Assembly (NCBI GenBank): GCA_003427395.1
Contig: BFEA01000065.1
Location: 296,099-360,098 of the forward strand
Direction of reading: 5' to 3'
Source: Chara braunii
Lineage: Eukaryota > Streptophyta > Charophyceae > Charales > Characeae
DNA length: 64,000 bases
Part shown: positions 11,811 to 22,305 of the stretch, in pieces
Layout: each line of letters starts with the position of its first letter
Position numbering within the stretch: the stretch's first letter is position 1
Made by a program: the position numbers and the translations under genes
Notes under the pieces: model-generated
What the model saw: only the letters and a program-made list of their open reading frames with translations
Databases searched by the model: none
Told to the model about the DNA's origin: nothing

Positions 11811-13443
11811 AATCTGAGGGACTAAATTACCAAGCCTATAGTGAAAACCTGACATCGTTGGGACGTAACTCCCAGCGTTGGCTGTTGACCAAGTAGAACC
11901 AGGCAGCGAACCTTTTGGTTTTGACCTAGAGTTGAGACCTGAAGGGCGGCCTCCCTAGTGAGGGAATCAACTCGGGTGGTTACTAGAAGGGTCGAGAGTC
12001 ATGTCTAGAAGCTGGGAAAAACCCAGGATAGGAGGATTTACCCGTTATTGCGTAGCCAATACGGGAACCACTGTTAATATAACAGCACGCAGATCTGGCC
12101 TGATCAACCGGACTGTGGTGGGTTTAGACTGAGACTGCCGATCCCCTCGCATTAGACTTCGGGCATGACGGTAATATGGTTTAGGTTAAGACCCGCATCC
12201 AAAGGGGCAGATTTTATGACTCCTCGGACAACCAACAAGGATCTGGGAAGAAAGTCTAAAGATGTGAAAAATGATCGTTGTCTTTCTTGGTAACTTTCAC
12301 CGTTGTAATACAAATCCAGTATCCCCACTATTGGTTTGTTGAGTTTGGTTTTGGGGGCTTTCAGTATGCGGGAGACCCGGGTTAGAATCTCAGTGATGGT
12401 AGAATGTATCAAGAGAGGCAATGTGAATCTTCACTGCATCTCAATCCAGGGAATCGGATTTGGCTATCCACTTATCAGAGTTGCGCCTTATTTTGGGAAA
12501 GAGATTTATCTTCTCTTTCGGCAAGAAAAAAGTAGTACATGTATTGTTTTGTATTGTATCATCTGTCTAGTGGTGTTATCGATCTTGTCATATTTCATCA
12601 GTTGATTTAATTTTGGGAAACGATGTAAAGGGGAACTGTATGAATGATTGTGATTAACGTCCTTAGCGACGGGGACGTCACTTAATAGGGTCTGGGAATA
12701 CGGTCGGACCAAATACCCTTACAAGGGTATTTGGCCATGCTTTTGCATTTGACACAACGACGACATCGGCTACCATGACGGAGCCAGTCTGGGATGAAAA
12801 GGGTCTGCACGCTTTAGCGTGACACTTGAAATGATTTCCTCGGCCATTGAGGTCAGGGCAAACCGGTGAGAAAATTTCGAGAGTGTGAGCGCTCGTTATT
12901 ATAACGTGCACTGTAATGGTTAGGATTAATAGTACTAGCCTCCGTAATATCCTCCGATCGAAAAGGTCGAGGGGTTGATTGGGTCAGTGTCGTGTCGGGT
13001 AGACCTACGACACACATTGAGACTTGCGCTGATACTTGTCTATTTAGCGGTATAGGGCGTCAAAAAATACTAAATTTTGTCGTCTTCTGCTCGACCTCGA
13101 GTACTCAACGTATCTATCTCTATTTAGTGTAGTATCGACATACCCGCTACTTGAGTATTTCCCGTTGCTCTCGAGTGTCGCGGACCTTTTTGCCCACCAC
13201 TTGAGTGTTTTCCCCGCCGTGACCCTCAAATGTCGCGGCCTCGGCTAAGTACCGGCCCTTCGGGCCTTCCGATCAGCTAAGTACCTAGGAGGGTCACGCA
13301 CACATTCAAACCAACAAGCACTCATACAGGCACTCAGACAGCCAGCGTGCGCACACACAGACTCAAATACAAGCTCAAACCACTAGATGGGCAGAGCCCG
13401 AATACTGTACAAATACCTGAGTTGCTCCCCTTCTACTCAAAGT
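11811..13443. other. 1.6 kb with no gene recognised
   Basis: Mixed-composition sequence with only short overlapping ORFs. 13235-13275 has a small GGCCCTTCGGGCC palindrome. No RNA gene or transposon domain seen. Confidence 0.5.
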
Positions 13444-13531
13444 GGGAGCTAGCTCAATAGGTTTAGGTATTGATTACTATGCAGAGGATACAGGGATCGA
13501 AGCCTACGGACCCCTGAGCTAGCTCCCTTTT
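13444..13531 (+). ncRNA. tRNA-like pol III module
   Basis: An 84-nt unit is closed by a perfect 13-bp inverted repeat, GGGAGCTAGCTCA / TGAGCTAGCTCCC, and followed by TTTT. Inside are an A-box-like TAGCTCAATAGG at the tRNA D-arm position and a B-box-like GGGATCGAAGCC at the T-arm position. The D and T stems do not pair well and about 10 extra nt precede the 3' acceptor side, so it is not a functional tRNA gene. It resembles the 89-nt units in the LARD internal region; a tRNA-derived SINE head is likely. Confidence 0.55.
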
Positions 13532-13560
13532 GATAGGGAGCTCAAGTGCCCCGGTTTCAA

Positions 13561-13600
13561 GAGACCGGGACTTGAACCCGTGACCTCAAAATCATAGGTT
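13561..13600 (-). ncRNA. tRNA 3'-half-like fragment
   Basis: On the minus strand it reads CCTATGATTTTGAGGTCA, then CGGGTTCAAGTCCCGG, which is a complete T-arm with a B-box match. No matching 5' half is visible upstream. Probably a tRNA-derived remnant, paired in the same cluster with the tRNA-like module at 13444. Confidence 0.5.
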
Positions 13601-14228
13601 AGTCAGAGTTAGTAGTTGTAGTTAGCCTCGTTTGAAAACGAGGGCACGACAGATGGCACGATAGGGTAGTTAGAAAATTAGATTTTCGTTTTGTCATATT
13701 CAAAAAAAATTCTTATTTATTTTCTTTTCTTTAAGATTTTCTAGATTTTTTTTTTTATCTGTTTGGGTTTTTCCTTTTCCGCCGTTCTCGTATGAAAACT
13801 AATCGAATTTTTCACTATAACTGGGGTAGATTCATTTTCCGGGACTTCTCGACATTCGATCTTCTACAACATGCAGGGAAGAGGGACAAAGGACTCGTCT
13901 CGATGGCAACGACTGCAGGGACCGTCGTGAACGACCACGGGGAAGTTCGCATGGTGCACGGGAGGAGAACTCCGTCGAAAAGAAGAAGGGAGAACACAGC
14001 ATGAGGAAAGGGAGAGGAGCACTTCGAGGGGAATAGAAAGGGAGAGTCGCGTGGGGAGGTAACAAAAGCAAGCGTAGAAAAGGAGAATACAGCGAGGTAG
14101 AAAGGTAACCACGCGGAGGTAGCGCGACTTGGGAGAGAATGCGCACAGACGGAAAAGCACGCCAGGGGGGGGATTTGAAGGAGGAATGCGCGAGTGGAGG
14201 AGGGGCTGCGGTAGAAGAACAAGAAGAA

Positions 14229-14229
14229 G

Positions 14230-14288
<59 letters not shown>
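14229..14288. repeat. Poly-A tract (~60)
   Basis: A nearly pure A run flanked by AAGAAG-rich sequence. It generates poly-Lys and poly-Phe reading frames that I discard. It could mark the 3' end of an old retroposed copy on the plus strand, but no source sequence is recognised upstream. Confidence 0.9.
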
Positions 14289-14290
<2 letters not shown>

Positions 14291-14429
14291 AGAGAAGCAG
14301 AGAAGAAGAGGGGAAGGAGAGAAGGAGAGAAGAGGAGGAGAGGAGATGGCACTTACCTGACATGCGAAAAGACAACGAGCACGACGCTGACGACGACGAC
14401 GACGACGGAGCGAGAGAGTGGGAACAGGT

Positions 14430-14789
14430 AGGTCTCCGATCGCGTGGGCCACTCCCCTGTACTCCCATAGATAAGATAAACAAAATTGAATGAATCTATC
14501 GCTATAACATGGAAATATACACTACCACGCTCGTGAATGTGTGTGTGTGTGTGTGTGTGTACTCCGATCGCACGGCTGCTCCCGTGGTACTCTCATTGAT
14601 ATGATTAGCAAAGTCGAGGGAATCTACCGCGATAACATGGAAATGTATACAACTTCACGTGAGTGCGAGTGTGGTGTGAATTGCGGTGGCCTCGCGCTAC
14701 TTCCATCGGTAGGACGAGTATATCGAAGGAACCTACTGATAAGATACGAAAATCTAAGGTTAAAATGAAGGAAAGCACGCTACTACTTC

Positions 14790-14868
<79 letters not shown>

Positions 14869-15000
14869 GAGAGAGAGAGAGAACAGGTAAGTCTCCAACG
14901 CGGCGGCTGGCCTCATGGTACTTCCATCGATAGGATGATCAAAATCTAATGAATCTACTCCTAGAACGTGGGAATATACACTGCCATACTTATTTTTCTA
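14430..15000. repeat. Tandem ~110-215 bp repeats seeded with TG/AG microsatellites
   Basis: Four related units start near 14437, 14557, 14670 and 14887. Each has a CTCCGATCG- or CTCCAACG-like start, a TACTCCCAT/TACTTCCATcgaTAgGAtga block, then GAATCTAC, AACATGGAAATaTACAC and a TG microsatellite (14537-14560, 14793-14850, 15001-15024). The units look like repeated duplication of a microsatellite-containing segment. Confidence 0.75.
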
Positions 15001-15047
<47 letters not shown>

Positions 15048-15095
15048 AAGAAACAGAGAGACAGACACACACACACACAGCAAAAAAAAAAGAAA

Positions 15096-15184
15096 NNNNN
15101 NNNNNNNNNNNNNNNNNNNNNNNNNNNNNNNNNNNNNNNNNNNNNNNNNNNNNNNNNNNNNNNNNNNNNNNNNNNNNNNNNNNN
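15096..15184. other. Assembly gap (89 N)
   Basis: A run of N separates the TG/AG microsatellite tract from the start of the second ~2 kb repeat copy. The gap hides the left end of that copy. Confidence 0.99.
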
Positions 15185-15828
15185 GACTCGACATTGGGAT
15201 TGAGGCATTGGACGAGGGATCATTTGGGACCCGTACCGGAGGCTTGGTGTTGACGACACTCCCATCTTCCCCCTCTCTTCGTGTTATCCCCCTCCTCTTC
15301 GTCTGTGTATGTATGGGGACTGGCGTATTCTTCCTGTGTGGGCGCCAGGCCCCTTCACACCATGTGATGATGATGATGTATGTTTGGTTTGCATTGCGAC
15401 ATTGATTGAGTTGATCATTAGTATATTAGCCTTCCCCTGTGCTATCCTGAACTATTTGAGAGAGGTCAGTTTTTGTTCTGGTCTGTACCATGACGGTATG
15501 CGATAAGTGGGAGAGTGCAGGAGGAAGAAGAGACAAGGGAGAAGAATCGGAGAGGCAAGGTGAGTACGACTAGGCGGAGGCAGTGGAAATGGGTGCGATG
15601 GTAAGGGAAATGATTGCCCGAGAGTAGGAATTTCGTGAAGCAGGGGGATGGTCGCACAAACTAGAAGAAGAGGAGATAACGCAATGAGAAGTGAGAGGTG
15701 ACGTGGAGAAGGAAACCACCATGTCAGTGTCGAAGGTCACTACTGCCGCCGTGCGTCTCCCTTTAAAGATAAATACACACCCCCGTTGCATGTATATGAC
15801 AAAAAAATACAGCTTGTATAGATTCGAT

Positions 15829-15859
<31 letters not shown>

Positions 15860-16486
15860 TATTATTACTATTATTATTACTATGGTGTTTTAATCCTAAC
15901 CGTAATGTATAGTGGTTGAAGCGTTAAGAAGGAGGCGAGTGTGCGGACGGTTAAGGTCTGACGAGGGGAGACGATTACGTACCTTAGGATATGGTGTTGA
16001 CAATCATGTACATTGGTCTTCGAGAGTTGATGTGAGCCTGCTGTGCGAACACAGTTGTAGGTAGGATAGTCGGGTAGAGTAGGCTAGATGGGGCGCATGG
16101 TGGTTCTTGGGTGCATGTGGCATCTGTGAGTTGGGGATCGGGTTGTGAGTGATACGGGAGACATACCTCGTGCTTGAGGCGAACGACATGGGCTGAGATC
16201 TGCTCGTACTTCAGGGAGTTCTTGACGTCATCAGTGGCATTGTAGATAGGTTGATAGGATCTGCCATCTATAGTCTAGCACCGAGCGCCAGATAGGATAT
16301 CAACATTGGTTCTTCGTTGATGATGATGACGAGACTATTCCAGCATTTCTAAATTGTGAGTTTTTGGTGTGCTCTTATTTGGTGAAAATATGATGCAATC
16401 TGCTTTTGGTTCGAGGTCATGACTATTTGGTCTCATGTGTATGATGCTGCTTGATTTCTGAAGTTCGCTATCGCTCATTTTCCTTG

Positions 16487-16525
<39 letters not shown>

Positions 16526-16568
16526 CATCATCAATATTATTATAATATTATAATTATAATTATAATTA

Positions 16569-16619
<51 letters not shown>

Positions 16620-17149
16620 CATTATTATTATTATTATTATTGTTATTGTTATCACTACTATTAGCGACTTTTATCTTTAGCAACGAGCGGGAATTTTCTT
16701 AATATGACCGTGAGTAAAGACCAGATACGTTAAACGGAGGAGGTATCAGACGACTGAGTAAGGTCGTGGTAGTCGGGGGAAGGAATTCTCGAAAGATAAT
16801 ATTAGGAACAGGGAGCTAACGTAAAGTTGATTGAGAAGGATTAGGAGGGAGGAAACGAGAATGGAGGTGACGAGAGGGGGCAAGCAAATTAAGATGGCAA
16901 GTAATGATAAGCAGAGAAGAGGCAACAAGTAGAGGAAGAGGCGGTGACTGAAGGGATGAGAGAGAAAAGAGAGGACGACGACGGGGTCGAGATGAACGAG
17001 GGGAGAACAGTATAAGCAGGGTGAGTGGGGAGAAAGGTGACACAGAAAGAAAAGAGGAATGGGGATGATGATGTAGGGCCACGTACCTGGTATTGGCGAT
17101 GGTTTGCATTGAACAACAGCTTTAAGCACTCTGCCGGCCGCTAACATCA
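15185..17149. repeat. Unnamed ~2 kb dispersed repeat, copy 2
   Basis: Matches 165-2107 in the same orientation, with scattered substitutions and longer ATT tracts (15826-15880; 16488-16660). The match stops at CTAACATCA, where copy 1 continues ACAGTTGC but this copy runs into a foldback element. That precise break marks the left end of the foldback insertion. Confidence 0.85.
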
Positions 17150-17696
17150 CACAAGCGGTTATCGGGTAGCTGAAAATTCAGGAATGAAAATTATGAAGTG
17201 AGAGTTTTTGACAGTCTGAAAATCCTGAATGGTCATGAAGTGGTGAAAGGTCCGAACACCCTTAAAACCACCCGTTTAGGCAGGCTGCATCCTGAAGTGC
17301 TGAAGAGTGTCTTGAAGTGGTCAAGTGAGAGTTTTGGGCAGTCTGAAAATCATGAATGGTCCTTAAGTGGTGAAAGGTCCGAAGACCATGAAAACCACCC
17401 TTCACCACTTGAGGATGCAGCCTGCCTAAACAGGTGGTTTTCAGGGTCTTCGGAACTTTCACCACTTCAGGACCATTCAGGATTTTCAGACTTTAATGGT
17501 CTTGAAGTGTTCAAAGGTCCGAGACCCTGAAAACCACTTGTTTAGGCAGATTGCATACTGAAGTGGTGAAGGATGTCTGAAGTGGTGAAAGGTCCGAAGA
17601 CCCTGAAAACCACCTGTTTAGGCAGGCTGCATCCTGAAGTGGTGAAGGGTGTCATGAAGTGGCGATGAAAAATACGACTGTTGTTAACCTTCTCTC
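17150..17696. mobile_element. Foldback element copy 1 (547 bp)
   Basis: Non-coding and built from repeated direct and inverted forms of GAAGTGGTGAAAGGTCCGAA and AAAACCACCTGTTTAGGCAG, so most of it can fold on itself. Ends are CACAAGCGGTTATCGGGTAG and GTTGTTAACCTTCTCTC, matching the ends of the copies at 25731-26202 (inverted) and 42036-42560. Immediately right of it is CTGTCGGG, the complement of the CCCGACAG to the right of copy 2. No transposase is encoded, so it is non-autonomous; 8-bp target duplications (seen at copy 3) would suit hAT-type mobilisation. Confidence 0.8.
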
Positions 17697-18322
17697 CTGT
17701 CGGGATGCAGTCAAAGCTCGTGGGAAGAGTCCATCGTGACTCAAGTACAAGGTCCCAGACCCGCGCCTGAACCTAGACATACTTCGTGGTAAATTCGTCC
17801 ATTCTCGAAGGACGATACCCAGCCCGTTCGTCAAAAACGAACGGGCACCTTTGATAAAATCACAAAAAAAAAAATAAAAAAAATCTACCAAGAAAACTTG
17901 AATCTAAAAAGGAAATTTAACTTAAAGCAAAATTCAAGAAAATAAAAATCTAAGAAAAGTAAAAAAAAAAAAAACAACAAGACACAAAACAACTTACCTT
18001 CCTTAGAAAACGCCCGCCCGTTCCTTCGGGCGCCTGCACAGTTCGTGGGACACTAAGTCCCCGTTACTTCTTGCAGCGCCACATGGCACTTTAGTTTTAG
18101 TTTTTTAGTTGTTGTTTTTTTTTCCCATAGTGGACCGTTCATCCAACCGAACAGGCATTATACCTACACACAAAAAAATATAGGAATACAAAAAAATAAA
18201 AAATAAAAAATCCTACCGATATTTGAACGGGTGTCCGTTCAAAACGGACACCATTAGGAGCCCTGGGGCAGAAACGCCCCGGGCACTTCTAATAGCGCCA
18301 TGTGGTGCTCTTAATCTTTTAT

Positions 18323-18360
<38 letters not shown>

Positions 18361-18486
18361 GAGGTATGTTTGTCATCCTTAGGCAGGTCATGTTATCCCC
18401 ATCCGCGCGGCTAATTCCAACCGCGCGATCTCGTCGATCACGCGGCCGAAATTAGCCGCCCTGGCCTTACGGGCTGCTCAAAAAAG

Positions 18487-18575
18487 GAGCTATGCCCAGA
18501 GGTGTGATTTCTCAAACTCGATCCCGGTATCTGCCGGGTGACAGTCTTGTGCTGTAACCTATTGGGCGAGCTCCT
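18487..18575 (-). ncRNA. tRNA-like module in LARD (copy 2)
   Basis: An 89-nt unit with GGAGCT / AGCTCC ends, A-box-like TCGCCCAATAGG, B-box-like GGATCGAGTTTG, and CTTTTTT after the 3' side on the transcribed strand. Same design as 13444-13531. The 3' arm after the B box is too long for a tRNA. Probably a pol III-type relic or a folded RNA element of the retroelement. Confidence 0.5.
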
Positions 18576-19272
18576 ATCACGAAAGTGATAGTAGCAACTC
18601 TTCTATATGAAGAGCTCGCCCATTCAGGTTTCCCCCATACCCTGACCTTGCAGGCCCAACCTGCTTGCGGCCCTGCATGCCTCGCCTGCTTGTGGCCCTG
18701 CATGCTCAGTTGGCCGCGTGACCTTGGCATCGGCCTGTCAACCCCCTGGCTCGGTGTCAACCCCTGCGACCCTAGAATTAAAAACCTTTCTTTCTATTCC
18801 CCCTACATCGTGGTCGTATACCCGGCGCACCTCTCTTTTTAGCCTACTTAGGCCCTGAATCGCGCTGCTGCTAGGTATAGCTTTAATTTTTCCATGACAG
18901 CACACTACTGCGGCCTTGTCGGAAACCACGAACGACAGGTCGTACTGTCGACTCCTGCTGTTTTGGACGAATGTCGATGACGTCACACATCAACGACGTT
19001 ATACCTCATCGATGTTAGGGTACCTCTAATAAAATCACACACAAAAAAAAAAAAAATCTACCAAGAAAACACGAATCTAAAAATGAAATTTTACTTAAAG
19101 CAAAATCCGAAACAAGAAAAAACTAAGAAAAGTAAAAAAAAAAAAAAACAACAAGACATAAAACAACTTACCTTCCTTAGAAAACGGTCGCCCGTTCCAT
19201 CGGGCGCCTGCACAGTTCGTGGGGACACTAAGTCCCCGTTACTTCTTGCAGCGCCACATGGCGCTTTAGTTT

Positions 19273-20155
19273 TNNTTTTTTANGGTTTTTTTTNNCCCCC
19301 CCATAGTGGACCGTTCATCCAACCGAACGNGCATATTACCTACACACAAAAAAATCTAGAAATACAAAAAAATAAAAAATAAAAAATCCTACCTATATTT
19401 GAACGGGTGTCCGTTCAAAACGGGCACCATCAGAAGCCCTGGGGCAGAAACACCCCNCCCACTTCTAATAGCGCCATGNGACGCTCTTAATCTTTTATTT
19501 TATTTATTATTATTATTTTTCGAGGTATGTTTGTCATCCTTGGGCAGGTCATGTCATCCCCATNCGCGCGGCTCATTCCAATCGCGGGATCTCGTCGATC
19601 ACGCGACCGAAATTAGCCGCGCCGGCCTTACGGGCTGCTCCAAAAAGGAGCTATGCCCAGAGGTGCGATTTCTCAGACTCGATCCCGATATCTGTCGGGT
19701 AACAGTCTTGTGTGGTAACCTACTGGGCTAGCTCCTATCACGAAAGTGATAGGAGCAACTGTTCTATATNAAGAGCTCGCCCATTCAGGTTCCCCCCATA
19801 CCCTGACCTTGCAGGCTTTGCCNGCCCATAGCCTTGCAAGCCCAACCTGCTTGCNGCCCTACAGGCCTCGCCTGCTTGTGGCCCTGCATGCTCAGTTGNC
19901 CGGGTGACCTTGGCATCGGCCTGTCAACCCCNTGGCTCNGTGTCAACCCCTGCGACCCTATAATTAAAAACCTTTCTTCCTATTCCCCCTANATCGCGGT
20001 CCTATACCCGGCGGACCCCTCTTTTTAGCCTACTTAGGCCCTGAATCGCGCGGNTGCTGGGTATAGCTTTAATTTTTCCATGACCGCATACTACTGCGGC
20101 CTTGTCNGGAACCACGGACGACAGGTCGTACTGTCGACTCCCGCTGTTTCGGNTG
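19273..20155. other. Segment with N mirrored in 56.54-57.42 kb
   Basis: About sixteen short N positions occur here. At least eleven have their partner N at the mirrored place in the inverted copy (e.g. 19457 with the N near 57241, 19564 with 57134, 19823 with 56875, 20054 with 56644, 20107 with 56591, 20153 with 56545). Independent copies would not share unresolved bases. Confidence 0.9.
19647..19735 (-). ncRNA. tRNA-like module in LARD (copy 3)
   Basis: Same 89-nt unit as 18487-18575, here GGAGCTAGCCCAGTAGG with B-box-like GGGATCGAGTCTG and a T-run. The flanking 11-bp hairpin GCTCCTATCAC / GTGATAGGAGC overlaps its 5' side, so two alternative foldings compete for the GGAGC sequence. Confidence 0.5.
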
Positions 20156-20609
20156 AACGTCGATGACGTCACACGTCAACGACGCCATACGTCATCGACG
20201 TCAGGCTTTAGGTCTCTCAGTTTTAGGATTGGTTTAAATAACTTTGGCAACGTCAATCTCATCAAGTTCCTCAACGAAAAGAGTTTAACAGTGTCTGACC
20301 TTGAAAAACTCGGGCAGAAACCCTCAAAGGGGTTTCTGTCCCGGCAGCCTTCCCCGCCCCCATTAAGCGACGTCCTCATCGCTTACCATAAAGCAATACA
20401 AGGGGAAGTCTCTATAAGACCTCACCAAGTATTTCATATAATCGTAATACATCTGGACTTCATCCAGATCTTACATACTCATACCTGACGAGCTACGTTT
20501 CCGTCGTTCATCTTTCTTTATAATCATCTGGATACTCTTTTATGAAATACTCCATGCATATTTCATTACTTACAATACTTCAAACATTGACTTACTTCCA
20601 AACGTATCA

Positions 20610-20780
20610 GAGACTTACTTTAAAGCCTTTAACAGATAAAGGCTTAATTTCAAGCCTTTAACAGACAGAGGCTTACTTTCAAGCCTTCAACAAACAGAGG
20701 CTTAATTTCAAGCCTTTAACAGACAGAGGCTTACTTTCAAGCTTTTAACAGACAGAGGCTTATTTTCAAGCCTTATAATT
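20610..20780. repeat. 29-bp minisatellite (unit A copy)
   Basis: Five to six units of a 29-bp repeat containing AGGCTT and AAGCCT, so each unit can fold into a short hairpin. It is the inverted counterpart of 55925-56100. Confidence 0.9.
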
Positions 20781-22287
20781 CTTTCAAACCTTCCTTCGAA
20801 AGCACTGTCATTCTGTCACAAGTTGGAATGGGGCCCGAAATAACCTCTAGAAGGCCTTTCCCCATAATCTGAAATTCATCGTTGGCTTTACCCAACCTGA
20901 GGAATTACAAGAACATTTTAGAAGAATGATCCCAGCATCATCCCACTGGCGGTCACTCATCTTTCTTTTTGTCTCCCATAGATGGATCAGGCTTATCCCC
21001 CAGATGGGACTCTCTTCAGGCTATAACCCCCTGTCTAGGTCTCGTCAGGCTTAACCCCCTGCGGGTCTTTCATCCGTACAGCACATACTGTGAGGAATTT
21101 AACCTCAGCCTCTCGTGTTCATGGGGATGCATTCCCATCACCTCGGCATGTCTCTCGCTGCTAGGAGTTTAACCTGGGCCTCCCACGAAACAAAAGGATA
21201 CTCACACTATACTACAACATATGTCGTCATCATCCCAAAGAGAAATCACCCTTCAAAAAGTCCTTCTCCAGTCCGACTAATTCTCACTCCAACTTAATTG
21301 TCATGCACGATTTATCTCCTACGTGTTTTGTGAATACGTCAAGGAGTGGTGTAATCCATAAAGGATAACATCTCGACGTCAAGCCCCGCTTTAGACTCGA
21401 GCCTCACCACTTTCCCTTCAATTCCAGTGTCTTCGACCTTGTCAGTCTGCTGCATGTAGAGTAAAACTGCCCCACCTATCATGACTAGGGTTGACCAAAC
21501 CCTGACCATGGAGGTAAGGTGACCATTCTCGGCGAAAGGTTGGGTGGTCACTCCTCCCTTTATGCCAACAACAGTCGCCTACCCCACATGAAACGTCATA
21601 ACAAGATCTAAAACACCTTCCTCCCTTTTAACGATAGTGTAACCACCCCCCTCGAAAGGAGAGATGCCAACATCCCATTATGGACCAGGAACAAAGTTCC
21701 GGCACAGGCCTCACTACCGCATATTGAGCTCACAATACTAGGATTCCTCAATGCATGACAATTGACACAAAACCAAGTCATAAGGCAAGATAAATAATCG
21801 AATCACATGTCTGACGATAACACGCAGACATATGACCCAAGTACACATCATCTCCTTAAACTTGTACTTCCAAGATCTCACATTCATAACCAAATACACA
21901 GAGTTTCACAATCATATCAGAATTTCATCAGGACATGATAACAATAAAACACTCATTACAGCAAAATGAACACGAACACGATTCACAACAAATATCACAA
22001 ATATTTCCCTCGAACAAAATTCATTCATCCCTCACGAATATAACTATTTAATTCAAACCTCGTCAAAACCCATACTCTTAATATTATAATACCTTAAAAT
22101 TCATGAGATCTTCATAACGAAATGACTAGATAAATCAAAAGAAAAATTATATTCATATCTAGTAACATATATATACATAATTCCTATATCATGATAAAAT
22201 CATTTAAAATTACTTACTTAATATCCATTGATGAAAATTAGATTACCCGAGTGTCGTTCCACCATGGACAACGGTAGTTTGCCGTTA

Positions 22288-22305
22288 TCCCCGACAACAA
22301 CGCCA
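22288..22305 (-). promoter_or_regulatory. Primer-binding-like site of LARD unit A
   Basis: On the minus strand TGGCGTTGTTGTCGGGGA follows GCTCGACA-GG. It differs at three positions from the complement of plant tRNA-Asp 3' end. Its place directly after a CA-ending repeat supports reading the adjacent 3.4 kb as an LTR. Confidence 0.65.

Larger units (their letters stand above)
17845..20195. repeat. 1.18-kb tandem duplication inside LARD unit A
   Basis: The segment from a GATAAAATCACA block at 17845 to about 19015 is repeated at about 19026-20195 (period 1176 bp). Each copy carries the poly-A-rich stretch, the GCGCCACATGG block, the tRNA-like unit, the adjacent hairpin and part of the TGACG cluster. 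Unit B has only one copy, so the duplication arose after the units separated. The second copy carries many N, the first almost none. Confidence 0.85.

Noticed and set aside
13815-14483. ORFs of 160-220 codons with poly-Phe or poly-Lys
   Set aside because: They run through the poly-A tract at 14229-14288 and have no other supporting signal.
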